Assembly: GCA_037974665.1 (NCBI GenBank)
Contig: CM075782.1
Coordinates: 42,026,851 to 42,090,850, forward strand
DNA: 64,000 nucleotides
Origin: Ehretia macrophylla
Lineage: Eukaryota; Streptophyta; Magnoliopsida; Boraginales; Ehretiaceae
Direction of reading: 5' to 3'
A program made the position numbers and the translations under genes. Positions within the stretch are counted from its first letter, which is position 1, and each line of letters starts with the position of its first letter. This document shows, piece by piece, positions 52,201-63,323 of this stretch. The notes beneath the pieces are model-generated. The model worked only from the letters and a program-made list of their open reading frames with translations, was not told the DNA's origin and made no database searches.

Positions 52201-53833
52201 TGTAGTCGCAGATGCCTTAAGCAGAAAAGCAAGCATAGCGAAACTGGAAGTCAAGGTACAGGATTTGTTGGAGGAAGCGTTTCTATGGAAACCACAATTG
52301 ACTCAGAAGGGGTTACTTTTTGCCACTACCCAAGTTCAATCGACTTTGTTATTTGAGTTACGAGAGGCTCAACAAAAGGACCAGCAATTTCAGAAGATTA
52401 AGGAAAGCAACGCAGATTTCAAGTTTCATGATGATGGTATTTGGAGGTTTAGGAACCGGGTTTGTGTTCCCAATGACCCAGAGCTGAAAAAGAAGATTCT
52501 TGAGGAAGCGCATAATTCAAGATATACTATTCACCCCGGTGGAACAAAAATGTACTGGGATTTGAAGCAACACTATTGGTGGAATAACATGAAAAGAGAA
52601 ATTGTGGAGTTTGTAGCACAGTGTTTGACTTGCCAGAGAGTCAAAGCAGAACATCAACGACCCGCAGGTTTACTTCAGCCGTTAGAGATTCCTCAATGGA
52701 AATGGGAACATATAACTATGGATTTTGTTATGGACCTGCCTAAATCACGAAAGGGTCGTGACGCCGTTTGGGTTATAGTGGATAGATTGACTAAGTCGGC
52801 GCACTTTTTACCAATAAACAAGGAGGATAGTCCTGAGAAACTGGGAGATATGTATGTGGCGGAGATTGTAAGATTGCACGGGATGCCTGTGAGTATTGTA
52901 TCGGATAGGGATCCTCGTTTTACTTCCCGATTTTGGAAGAGATTGCAGGAAACTTTTGGGACAAAATTGAGTTTTAGCACGGCTTATCACCCTCAGACGA
53001 ATGGTCAATCGGAGAGAACTATTCAGATTTTGGAAGATATGCTGAGGGCATGTGTGTTGGACTTTGGGAAAGGTTAGGAGAAATATCTATCTCTAGCGGA
53101 GTTCGCCTACAACAATAGTTATCAGGCCACGATCGGGATGGCCCCTTTTGAGGCGCTGTATGGACGTAAGTGTCGATCCCTAATCTACTGGGATGAAGTA
53201 GGTGAGACGAAGACTTTTGACCCGACCCTTTTACCTGAACTGATGAAGTCTGTTGATAACATCCACCTCATCCGGAAACGGATGCTTACCGCCCAGAGCA
53301 GGCAGAAGAGTTATGCAGACCGGCGGAGACGGAGTCTCGAGTTTGAGGTTGGCGACAAGGTGTTCTTGAAGATATCACCCCGGAGGGGACTGATTAAACA
53401 TGGCAAGGGTGGAAAGTTGAGTCCGAGATTTGTAGGACCATTTGAGATAGTTGAGATGGTTGGCAAGTTGGCGTATCGCCTAGCACTACCCCAGAACCTC
53501 TCTAATATTCACGACGTCTTTCATGTTTCGATGCTACGGAAGTACCATCCTGACCCGTCGCATATCTTGGAGCCAGAACCGTTGCAGCTTCGGGAAAACT
53601 TGTCTTACGAGGAGAAGCCCATTCGGATCCTAGACCAGCAGGATCGGAAGTTGCGCAACAGAACTATACCTATGGTGAAAGTGCTGTGGGATCATCATGG
53701 ACTCGAAGAAGCAACGTGGGAAAGGCGAGACCTGATGGAACAGCAGTATCAAGGTAATATTGAATTTCGGGACGAAATTCTTTTAAGGAGGGGAGGATGT
53801 GAGGCTCAACCCCGATTTACGTGCGAAACCTAG
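49256..53833 (+). pseudogene. gag-pol: gag-pol polyprotein of element D, three in-frame stops
   Basis: One frame throughout. Residues about 85-200 are the gag domain; knuckles at 307-320 and 327-340 (the second ends in Phe where Cys is expected); protease motif IDPD at 397-400 instead of IDSG; RT with FIDD at 51449-51460; RNase H across 51890-52220; integrase zinc finger near 52510-52640 and DDE core 52725-53020; chromodomain about 53520-53750. Stops: TGA 50762 (from CGA), TGA 52040 and TAG 53075 (both from TGG). The normal terminator is lost: a 12-base deletion near 53750 makes the frame run through the polypurine tract into the LTR and stop at 53831. Confidence 0.95.
53785..53797 (+). other. 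Polypurine tract of element D
   Basis: AAGGAGGGGAGGA, intact, immediately before the 3' LTR. Confidence 0.9.
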
Positions 53834-56800
53834 CTTCGTTTGCCCTGACCTAGATTTTCGTGCCATAACCTATATTTAAGAAATGAGTTTATTTTATATG
53901 CCATGCATTCAATTACGTGCATTCGTTTGGGATTGCGTGCATTTACTTGAAAAACGTGCGTTCGTCTCGTAGTTCGTGTCCTACCTCGAAGTACGTGTCC
54001 TAAACTTAGGAAAGCGTGCCTACACGCTAATCAAGAAAGCATCTTTCACGAAACCCTAGACTATTAAACAATCCTACAAAATCCACTAGCAATATAATAA
54101 TCCAAATTTCATTCACTGGAAGACAAAAAATGCACCAAACACTAGACATTCCTTATTCTTTATTCCTTGTTCTTTTTGCATTTTCAATACACAACAATTA
54201 ACACCCAAAAGATGACACAAATTCAGCCCTTTTATTAGCCTTGGCCGACCAAACCATGGCTTTGCACAAGGTTTGAACAATTTTTTTTTTATTTCTATTG
54301 CCTGCCAAGACAATTTATGACACAAAGACATTAAAAATTGCACAAAAATCCTTCCACCTGTACAATATTCTCGACCACAACTCCTTGCCCATCCTAGCAA
54401 TTTCAAAATAGCACATTGGAGACACAAAATGCAGAATTTTGAAGCCCAAGGCCGACATTCTCCTTGAAGATGGAAAAGGCTTCCTTGTTTGTCATTTTCT
54501 TCATTTCTTTTCATTCATTTCTCTCCTCATCTCACTTTCTCTCTCATTTTCGGTCCTTGGCTGAATTCTCCATCTTCTCAACTTCTCTTATTCACACCAT
54601 AGCTAAGTATAGCAAGCTACAAGTAAAGAACTACAACCGAGCAAGCTAGAGTTCGAAATCACTCTTGCATGTGCATTTGAAGCTTCATTTCGGCCTAGGT
54701 GAGTTACTAAGCATCCATTTCTTTTCTTCAAGTTCTAATTACTTGCATGCACTAAGATATTGATCATTAAGCTGGGAAAAATAGAGAAAAGCTAGTAGGA
54801 TTTCGGCTAGGCAAAGGAAAGGAGAAGATTTGAGCTTCAACAAGGTTGTTGTGCATCTTTTGATTGATTGCAAAGGTGAGGGTTAAAAGCTTTTGAAAAC
54901 TCTTTGAAATTTCACATGCAGGTTCATAAATGTGTATATTTGGTTCTGTACTTGAGTTATGTGGTCGTTCATGAGCTTAAACAACCATGCATGGCAAGAC
55001 CTTGGCTTGAAAATGATGCTAGGAGAAGTCGAATTTCTGTGACAGCTCTCTGACCAGTCTGTTCGAGGTAAGTTTAGCTAGGAAAATAATGTTTAAAATC
55101 ATTGAAAATTTGTAGGTGACTAGTTTGGACAGTTTTGGACATTTTTCCCAGAAATAGGCCGAAGCTAATTTTGACTCTAAGGTCCTCATAATGGCAAATC
55201 TTTAAAATGTGACCAAATCTGGAAATCTGGAGAAATGAAGCAGGTTTTGTCAGATGCACTGGCCGTGTGGAACGAACCATATTTGACTTAGTAAATGTTT
55301 TCCAAAATGCATGAAATTTGGTATGTTGCTATATTTTTCAGTTCTCGACAATTTTGTCAGAAATGGACCAAAGCTAAAACTGACTCTAAGGACCTCAAAA
55401 ACGTCAAATTATGAAAAGTGTACAAACCTGGACAGTTTTGTGCTACCTCACTGTTTCGGCCATAACTAATGATTCTGGACTCCAATCGATGCAAGGTTTG
55501 TTTCTGAGTTTAGTTAACTTCTTAAGATTTAATTTGAAATCTTATTCACTGAATTTGGAGATTTTTTGCATACCCGATTGATTGTGAGAATACAGCCTAT
55601 TGCAGTGAATGTTTCACTTAGCTATATGCATGGAAAACTATTGTAACCTCTCTTGTGGTACTAATTTCTTGGAATTGTGATGTTGGAATATTGCGTGCGC
55701 TGGTTTGAGGACTTGAGGATGTTTGAATTGAATGATGTATGACTCGGGAATAATGTTGAGTAGACTTAGGGTTTGAACACACGATTATGCATGAAACGGA
55801 AACCCTAATGGCTAAGTAATCTTACTAAGTGTTAATCATTGGATATTTTGTGGAAACTGTATGTTGCGTGGGCTGCCCATAAATGTGTTATAACTTCAAT
55901 TATGGTTTTGACCATTGCATGTTGTCAAATAAGCTCGTCTTGCTACCGAACCCACGTAAATGTTGTTGCATGTTGAATAATTCGTATCACTTGATTGTAT
56001 GAGCTTCTTAATGAGTTATATGGCCTGTTTTACATGTGTTACATGGCTGCCCGTTTGATGTTCATATGACTCTTTATGCCTTTCAAGTGAAATTACTTGT
56101 CTTATCGTGCCTTGTTTGGCTACTTGACAACGTGCGATCTTATAACTGTTTGGAGGCAACCTACTTTGTTGTCCTCCTAATGTGATACGTTAAATGTTAT
56201 AAATGTGCAATGCGTACAAGGTTGCAACCTTTCGTGTGGCATGGTAGCGTTTCACTTCCGCCGGGCGGCATCGGGCTTGTCGGTGTTACCGTGACTACCA
56301 TGATCCAATTCCCTCTCTCGCTTGGTATTCACCCTTGGAGAGTTGGGTCGTAGGTTTCGGGGTACATCCGGAGTACACCCAATTGAGAGTGATAAGTGGA
56401 TTATTGAAGTCGGCCGCAACAATTGATTCGAAATTGAAATTGAGAGCAAATGCTCACCGTATCCTTGAAATGATTGGTAATTGTATCCGTTTCTCGATTT
56501 GTTTCTTATAATTGCTTACCATATTATTTGTAATATGTGACATGTTTTAAAAACGGGTTTTCATAAATTGAACCGGAAAATGAGTTTCAAAACTTATTTC
56601 TAGTTCCCCCTCACTGAGTTCATAAGGACTTACACTCTTTTATCATCTTAGGTGAAGAAGAACAGGTACATGAACCCGAGGATAATGTACCTAATGATGA
56701 ACCCCTGGAGTGATTTCCTGTTATTGTTGTTTTGCTTGAACGTGACTACTTGTGTACCTTTTGCTGCTTGAAGACTATTTCCCTTATGTTAATTGTTGCT

Positions 56801-57353
56801 TGTGATGTAAAAGACCCACGTTGTAATTTGGGGTCTAATTTTGGTTTGTACTTATTTTAAGTAGACTGATACTAGACATGACACTACTATGATCGTTTTG
56901 CTTTTACTACCGCTAGTATCTATAACAGGTTATGACGCTTAGTTAAGGAATAGGTAAATGAACTTATTCAATCTCAACAGGTACTCGCTAATAAGCTAAG
57001 ATCAACAGGCATATTTTGAAACGAGAATAAATGGACAAACGAGACATAGTATCATGCTAGGTTATAAATCAAATGGGACGTCGAATTAACCAATAGGCAA
57101 TTCAATTGATGGAATAATAGTAATCTTAGCTGGAATTGAATTTGAGATGGTAAATTTCGAGGCTGTTAGAAAATTTAGGTCAAAACAAAGAGCCCAATTT
57201 CAGCCGTTATGCTGCCGGATTTTTGGAAAAATTTTGAAGTCTAGAATAAAACGTTAAGTGCTAAACCTCCTAGAATGATTAAGAATGTATAAGGACTTGA
57301 ATGTTTAGATCACACCCTAGTCTAACCTTTATAGGCCGGGTTGGGGCGTGACA
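53798..57353 (+). repeat. 3' LTR of element D (3,556 bp)
   Basis: TGTGAGGCTC to CGTGACA, collinear with the 5' LTR throughout. Like it, it lacks the candidate TATA segment. Confidence 0.95.
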
Positions 57354-57358
57354 TCTTT
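57354..57358. repeat. Right TSD of element D (TCTTT)
   Basis: Exact copy of 45462-45466. The LTR of C continues directly after it. Confidence 0.95.
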
Positions 57359-57902
57359 TCGTGTTGCTTGATGTTTGTAATGTAAAAGACCACCGTTGTA
57401 ATTTGGGGTCTAATGTTGGCTTGTACTGATAATAACTAGACAGACACTACTATGGTCGTTTTGCTATCGTTACTGGTTAGTATCTATCATAGGATTATGA
57501 AGTATCAGGTAAGGACTAAGTAAAATGAACCTATCCAATCTAAAGCAGGTACCCATTGTTAAGCTAAGGTCAACAGGTACTTCTGTAACGAGGACAAACA
57601 AACAAACGAGAGATAGCATCATGCTAGGTTATTAATCAAACGAGACTTCAAGATAATTAGTAGGCGTTTCAATTGATGATAAATAGTAATCTTAGTTGGA
57701 AATGAAATTTGAGGCGTTTAGAGAACTAGGCCAAACTAAAGAGCCCAATTACATCCGTTATGCTGCCAGTTTTTCAAAAAATTATGGAGTTTAGGCTAAA
57801 ACGTTAAGTGTTAAACTTTCATGAACAACCAAATACGAGATAGACTTGAATGTTTAGATCACACCCTAGTCTAAACCTTATAGGCCGGGTTAGGGCGTGA
57901 CA
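57359..57902 (+). repeat. 3' LTR of element C, right part
   Basis: Continues the LTR of C from the point broken at 45466 and ends GCGTGACA at 57902, next to 5S gene 12. Confidence 0.92.
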
Positions 57903-58007
57903 AGGACCTCCCTGGGGGCTACCCATCCTAGTACTACTCTATCCCAAGCACGCTTAACTTCAGAGATCTGATGGGATCCGGTGTATTACCGCTGGTATGA
58001 TCGCTCC
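57903..58007 (-). rRNA. 5S rRNA gene 12, main part
   Basis: Continues the tip at 22852-22869; the first five bases are the right TSD copy. Its 5' end is GGAGCGATCATACC, shared only with gene 23. Confidence 0.9.
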
Positions 58008-58420
58008 AGTCATGTTGAGTGCGTAAAGCACTTATTTGTTGTCCTTGTTGCGGCTCCCGACGAAAGATCAGGGACGAAGAAACAGCGTAAAAAGAAGAAA
58101 AGTGGCATAAACTGATGAAAATGTTCAATTTTTGGCTATGAAAATAGGCGCAGCCGAGTAGGTTTGCCTCCCACGTCGTAGAGCTCTCGGAGAACTTTCC
58201 AACAGTATATTATGCGCCACGTAACTCATTACGGATCAAAAGTTATGGTCATCGGAACGATGGAGACCTGGTCACAAGCCCTACGCCCTTGATTTGCGGG
58301 CCCAGCCTCTACAAGAAGCGAAGTTGTCTTGCCCAAGATGACGTGGGACTCAGTAATAGAAATGTGACGGATAAAACGTCTTGGGAAGCCTGAACGGGGC
58401 AAAAAATTCAAAACGAAAAG

Positions 58421-58539
58421 GGGGTGAAACACGAGGACTTCCCTGGGGGTCACCCATCCTAGTACTACTTTCTCCCAAGCACGCTTAACTTCGCAGATCT
58501 GATGGGATCTGGTGCATTACTGCTGGTACGATCGCACCC
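58421..58539 (-). rRNA. 5S rRNA gene 13, near consensus
   Basis: Few changes: CGTACC for CATACC (minus strand) near the 5' end and one base in the 3' end (GTTTCACC). Box C intact. Confidence 0.92.
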
Positions 58540-58951
58540 GTCATGTTGAATATGCGAAGCCCTTATTTGTCGTCCTTCTCGCGCCACCCGACGAACGATC
58601 AGGGACGAAGAAACAACGCAAAAAGAAGAAAAGTAGCCCAAAACTGATGAAAACGTTCAATTTTGAGCTCCAAAAACAGGAGCAGTAGAGCAAGCTTGCT
58701 GCCCCCGTCGTAGAGCTCTCGGAGAGCTTTCCAACAGTATGTTGAGCGTTGCATAACTCCTTATGGATCAAAAGTTATACGCATTGGAGCGATGGAGACT
58801 TGGTCACAGGCCCCACGCACTCGGTTTGCGGGAGCAACCGCTACGCGAAGCGAAGTTATCTTGCCCAAGATGCCGTGGGACTAGATAATAGAAATGTGAC
58901 GGATAAAGCATCTTGGCAAGCTTGAACGTGGCAAAAAAATAAAACAAAAAG

Positions 58952-59070
58952 GGGGTGCAACACGAGGACTTCCCAGGGGGTCACCCATTCTAGTACTATT
59001 CTCTCCCAAGCACGATTAACATCGGAGATCTAATGGGATCCAATGTATTAATGCTGGTATGATCGCACCA
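58952..59070 (-). rRNA. 5S rRNA gene 14, CAGGG subtype
   Basis: First member of the three-unit higher-order repeat. Carries CCCAGGGGG and GATTAAC (plus strand), but several private changes at 59035-59055. Confidence 0.9.
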
Positions 59071-59479
59071 GTCATGTTGAGTACGCAAAGCCCTTATTTG
59101 TCGACCTTTTCGCAGCTCCCGACGAACGATTAGGTACGAAGAAAAAATACAAAACGAAGAAAAGTGGCCCAAAACTAATGAAAACATTCAATTTTGGGCT
59201 TCAAAAATAGGCGCAGCCGACTAGGCTAGCTGCCCCCGTCGTTGAGCTCTCAGAGAGCTTTCCAACTGTAAGCTGCGTGCTGCGTAACTCCTTACGGATC
59301 AAAAGTTATGGTCACTGGAGCGACAGAGACTTAGTCACAGGCCCCACGCCCTCGGTTTGAGGGCCCAACCTTTATGTGAAGTGAAATTGTCATGCCCAAG
59401 ATGACGTGGGACTCGTTAATAGAAATGTCACGGACAAAAGCATCGTGGGAAGCCTGAACGGGGCAAAAAATTCAAAACG

Positions 59480-59483
59480 AAAA
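59480..59483 (-). terminator. Pol III terminator of 5S gene 15
   Basis: TTTT on the minus strand, one base beyond the 3' end of the gene. A second run of six T lies 10 or so bases further on (59465-59470). Nearly every unit has the same arrangement. Confidence 0.55.
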
Positions 59484-59484
59484 G

Positions 59485-59603
59485 GGGGTGCAACACGAGG
59501 ACTTCCCTGGGGGTCACCCATCCTAGTACTACTCTCTCCCAAGCACGCTTAACTTTGGAGATCTGATGGGATCTGGTGCATTACTGCTGGTATGATCGCA
59601 CCC
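59485..59603 (-). rRNA. 5S rRNA gene 15, near consensus
   Basis: Only two or three changes from the array consensus over its length. The 5' end GGGTGCGATCATACCAGC and box C are intact, and a TATA-like box lies upstream. Together with genes 13 and 20 it is the best candidate for an active copy. Confidence 0.94.
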
Positions 59604-59627
59604 CTATCCTGTTGAGTGCGCAAAGCC

Positions 59628-59633
59628 CTTATA
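59628..59633 (-). promoter_or_regulatory. TATA-like box upstream of 5S gene 15
   Basis: TATAAG on the minus strand, about 25-30 bases before the start of the gene, where plant 5S promoters carry an AT-rich box. Most units have AAATAAG here. Confidence 0.55.
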
Positions 59634-60019
59634 TGTCATCCTTTTCACGGCTCCCGACGAACGATCAGGGATGAAGAAATAGCGTAAAAAGAGGAAAAGT
59701 GTCCCGAAACTGATGAAAATGTTCAATTTTGGGCTCCGAAAACAGGCGCAACCGGGCAGGCTTGTTGCCCCCGTCGTAGAGCTCTTGGAGAGCTTTCCAA
59801 CGGTATGCTATGCGCCGCGTAACTCCTTACGGATCAAAAGTTTTGGTCACCGGAGCGACGGAGACCTGGTCACAGGCCTCACGAACTCGGATTGCAGGCC
59901 CAGCATCTACGCGAAGTGAAGTTGTCTTGCCCAAGATGACGTGGGACTCGATAATAGAAATATGACGGATAAAGCCTCTTGGCAAGCTTGAACTGGGCAA
60001 AAAATTCAAAACGAAAAGT

Positions 60020-60138
60020 GGGGTACAACACGAGGACTTCCCTGGGGGTCACCCATCCTAGTACTACTCTCTCCCAAGCACGCATAACTTCGCAGATCTG
60101 ATGGGATCTGGTGCATTACTGCTGGTATGATCGCACCT
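60020..60138 (-). rRNA. 5S rRNA gene 16
   Basis: Close to consensus. Changes: TTATGCG in box A (minus strand), TGTACCC at the 3' end and AGGTGC at the 5' end. Confidence 0.92.
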
Positions 60139-60550
60139 GACATGTTGAGTGTGCAAAGCCCTTATTTGTCTCCCTTCTCGCGGCACCCGACTAATGATCA
60201 GGGACGAAGAAATAGAGCCAAAAGAAGAAAATTAGCCCAAAATTGATAAAAATATTCAATTTGAGCTCAGAAAACAGGCACAGTCGATCAAACTTGCGGC
60301 CCCCGTCGTAGAGCTCTCGGAGAGCTTTCCAACGGTATATTGTGCATCGCATAACTCTTTACAGATCAAAAGTTATAGGAACTGGAGTGATAGAGACTTG
60401 GCCACAAGCCCCATGCCCTCGGTTTATGTATCCAGCTTCTACACGAAGTGAAGTTGTCTTGCCCAAGATGTCGTGGGACTCGAGAATAGAAATGTGATGG
60501 ATAAAGTAATTTGGCAAGCTTGAACGGGGCAAAAAAACAAAACAAAAAGG

Positions 60551-60666
60551 GGGGGGCAACATGAGGACGTCCTAGGGGGGCACCCATCCAAGTACTACTC
60601 TCTTCCAAGCACGATTAACTTTGGAGATCTGATGGGATCTGGTGCATTACTGCTGTTATCGCACCC
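60551..60666 (-). rRNA. 5S rRNA gene 17, CAGGG-type position, deleted near 5' end
   Basis: Three bases are missing near the 5' end (GGTATGATCGC reduced to GTTATCGC, plus strand). Box C has one change. Probably inactive. Confidence 0.89.
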
Positions 60667-61081
60667 GTCATGTTGAGTACGCAAAGCCTTTATTTTTTGT
60701 CTTTTTCGTGGCTCCCGATGAATGATTAGGTACGAAGAAACAACGGAAAAAAAGAAAAGTGTACCGAAACTGATGAAAATGTTGGATTTTAGGCTCCGAA
60801 AATAGGCGCAGCTGAGTAGGCTAGCTTCCCCCGTCGTTGAGCTCTCGAAGAGCTTTCCAACTGTAAGCTGCGCGCCGCGTAACTCCTTACGGATCAAAAG
60901 TTATGGTCACTTGAGCGATGGAGACCTGGTTACAAGCCCCACGCCCTCGGTTTGCTGGCCCAGCCTGTACACGAAGCAAAGTTGTCTTGCCCAAGATGCC
61001 GTGGGACTCGTTAATAGAAATGTCACGGACAAAAGCATCGTGGCAAGCCTGAACGAGGCAAAAAATTAAAAATGAAAAGGG

Positions 61082-61200
61082 GGGGTGCAGCACGAGGACT
61101 TCCCTGGGGGTCACCCATCTGAGTACTACTTTCTCCCAAGCACGCTTAACTTCAGAGATCTCATACGATCCGGTGCATTACTGCTGGTATGATCGCACCC
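61082..61200 (-). rRNA. 5S rRNA gene 18
   Basis: 5' end intact. Changes at 61119-61122 (box C edge) and 61161-61168. Confidence 0.92.
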
Positions 61201-61612
61201 ATCATGTTGAGTAAGCAAAGCCCTTATTTGTCGTCCTTTTCGCGGCTCTCGACGAACTCTCAGGGATGAAGAAACCGCGCAAAAAGAATAAAAATGGACT
61301 GAAACTAATAAAAATGTTCGACTTTGTTCTCTGAAAACTGCGCAGCCGAGCAGGCTTGTTGCCTCCTTCGTAGAGCTCTTGGAGAGCTTTCTAACGGTAA
61401 GCTGTGAACTGCGTAACTCCTTACGGATCAAAAGTTATGCTCGTCGGAGCGTCGAAGACCTGGTCACAGGCCTCACGCCCTCGGTTTGCGGGCCATCCTC
61501 TACGCGAATCGAAGTTGTCTTGCCCAAGATGATGTGGGACTCGATAATTGAAAAGTGGCGGATAAAGCATCTTGGCAAGCCTGAACGGGGCAAAAAATTC
61601 AAAATGAAAAGG

Positions 61613-61731
61613 GGGGTGCAAAACGAGAACTTCCCTGGGGGTCACCCATCCTAGTACTACTCTCTCTCAAACACGCTTAACTTCGGAGATCTGATGGGAT
61701 CCGGTGCATTACTGCTGGTATAATCACACCC
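61613..61731 (-). rRNA. 5S rRNA gene 19
   Basis: Close to consensus; 5' end reads GGGTGTGATTATACC with two transitions. 3' end changed at two sites. Confidence 0.92.
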
Positions 61732-62137
61732 GTCATGTTGAGTGCGCAAAGCCCTTATTTGTTATCCTTTTCGTAACAAACGATCAGGAACGAAGAAATA
61801 GCATAAAAAGAAGAAATGTGGCACGAAACTGATGAAAATGTTCGATTTTGGTCTCCGAAAATAGGCGCAGTCAAGCAAACTTGCTGCCCCCATCGTAGAG
61901 CTCCCGGAGAACTTTCCAATTGTATGTTGTGCGTCGTATAACTCCTTACGGATCAAAAGTTATAGGCACCGAAGCAACGGAGACTTGGTCACGAGCCCCA
62001 CGCCCTCGGTTTGTGGCCCCAACCTCTACGCAAAGCGAAGTTGTCTTGCCCAAGATGCCGTGGGACTCGGTAATAGAAATGTGACGGATAAAGCAATTTG
62101 GCAACCATGAACAAGGCAAAAAACAAAACAAAAAGGT

Positions 62138-62256
62138 GGGGTGCAACACAAGGACTTCCCAGGGGGTCACCCATCCTAGTACTACTCTATTCAAAGCACG
62201 ATTAACTTCGGAGATCTGTTGGGATCCGGTGCATTACTGCTGGTATGATCGCACCC
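62138..62256 (-). rRNA. 5S rRNA gene 20, CAGGG subtype, well preserved
   Basis: Best preserved CAGGG-type copy: intact 5' end and box C, GACCCCCTGGGAAG on the minus strand, which is closer to the usual plant gene. Has a GATTAAC change in box A and TTGAATAG at 62183-62190. Confidence 0.92.
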
Positions 62257-62671
62257 GTCATGTTAAGTGTGCGAAGCCCTTATTTATCGTCCTTTTCGCG
62301 GCTCCCGACGAACGATTAGGTACGAAGAAACAGCGAGAAAAGAAGAAAAGTGGCTCAAAACTGTTGAAAACGTTCAATTGTGGGCTCTAAAAACAGGCGC
62401 AGCCGGGTAGACTAGCAGCCCCCATCGTTGAGCTCTCGGAGAGCTTTCCAACTGTATGTTGTGTGTCGCGTAACTCCTTACGGATCTAAAGTTATAGGCA
62501 CCGGAGCAACGGACAGTTAGTCACAGGCCCCATGCCCTCGGTTTGCGGGCCCAGCCTCTACGCGAAGTGAAGTTGTCTTGCCCAAGATGATGTGGGACTC
62601 GTTAATAGAAATGTGACGACAAAAGCATCATGGCAAGCATGAACGGGGCAAAAAATTCAAAACGAAAAGGG

Positions 62672-62790
62672 GGGGTACAACACGAGGAGTTCCCTGGGGT
62701 TCACCCATCCTAGTACTACCCTCTCCCAAGCAAGCTTAACTTCGGAGATCTGATGGGATCTGGTGTATTACCGCTGGTATGATCACACCC
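62672..62790 (-). rRNA. 5S rRNA gene 21
   Basis: Full length. Changes in the 3' end (TGTACCC), at GAGTTCC and near the 5' end (GGGTGTGATC). Confidence 0.91.
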
Positions 62791-63204
62791 GTCTTGTTGA
62801 GTGCGCAAAGCCCTTATTTGTCTTCCTTTTTGCGACTTCCGACAAACGATCAGGGATGAAGAAACAGCGTAAATAGAGAAAAAGTGCCCCGAAACTGGTA
62901 AATATGTTCAATTTTGGGCTCTGAAAACAGGCGCAGCCGAGCGGGCTTGTTGCGCCCATCGTAGAGCTCTCGGAGAGCTTTCCAATGGTATGATGTGCGT
63001 CACGTAACTCCTTACGAATCAAAAGTTATGTTCACCGGAGTGACGAAGACCTGGTCACAGGCCCCACGCCCTTGGCTTGTGGGCCCAGCATCTACGTGAA
63101 GCGAAGTTGTCTTGCCCAAGATGACGTGGGACTCGGTAATAGAAATGTGATAGATAAAGCATCTAAGCAAGCCTGAACGGGGCAAAAAATTCAAAACGAA
63201 AAAG

Positions 63205-63323
63205 GGGGTGCAACAGGAGGACTTCCCTGGGGGTCACCCATCCTAGTGCTACTCTCTCCCAAGCAAAATTAACTTCGGAGATCAGATGGGATCCGGTGCA
63301 TTATTGCGGGTATGATCGCACCC
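63205..63323 (-). rRNA. 5S rRNA gene 22
   Basis: Intact 5' end. Box A region is altered (GCAAAATTAAC for GCACGCTTAAC, plus strand). Confidence 0.91.

Larger units (their letters stand above)
45467..57353 (+). mobile_element. Element D: complete Del/Tekay-type retrotransposon (11.9 kb)
   Basis: 5' LTR 45467-49021, PBS, gag-pol, polypurine tract, 3' LTR 53798-57353, with perfect TCTTT duplications. It is inserted in the 3' LTR of element C and is probably the youngest coding element here: only three in-frame stops and near-equal LTR lengths (3,555 and 3,556). By eye, about 7 differences occur over 215 aligned LTR bases near 45560-45790 and 53890-54120, so it is not a very recent insertion. Confidence 0.96.
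34439..57902 (+). mobile_element. Element C: Del/Tekay-type retrotransposon carrying nested element D
   Basis: Contains the rest of a 5' LTR (34439-37632), PBS, gag-pol, polypurine tract and a 3' LTR (42457-45466 plus 57359-57902) that element D has split. Adding the two parts gives a 3' LTR of about 3.55 kb. The right end meets 5S gene 12 at 57903. The first part of the 5' LTR would have lain to the left of element B; the piece found there (22870-24078) is not a simple match, so the left side has been rearranged. C is older than D, and apparently older than B. Confidence 0.9.

Noticed and set aside
22870-57902. Reading the whole 35-kb block as one giant element
   Set aside because: Internal TSDs, several LTR starts and ends, opposite strands and two separate PBS/gag-pol sets show a nested composite.
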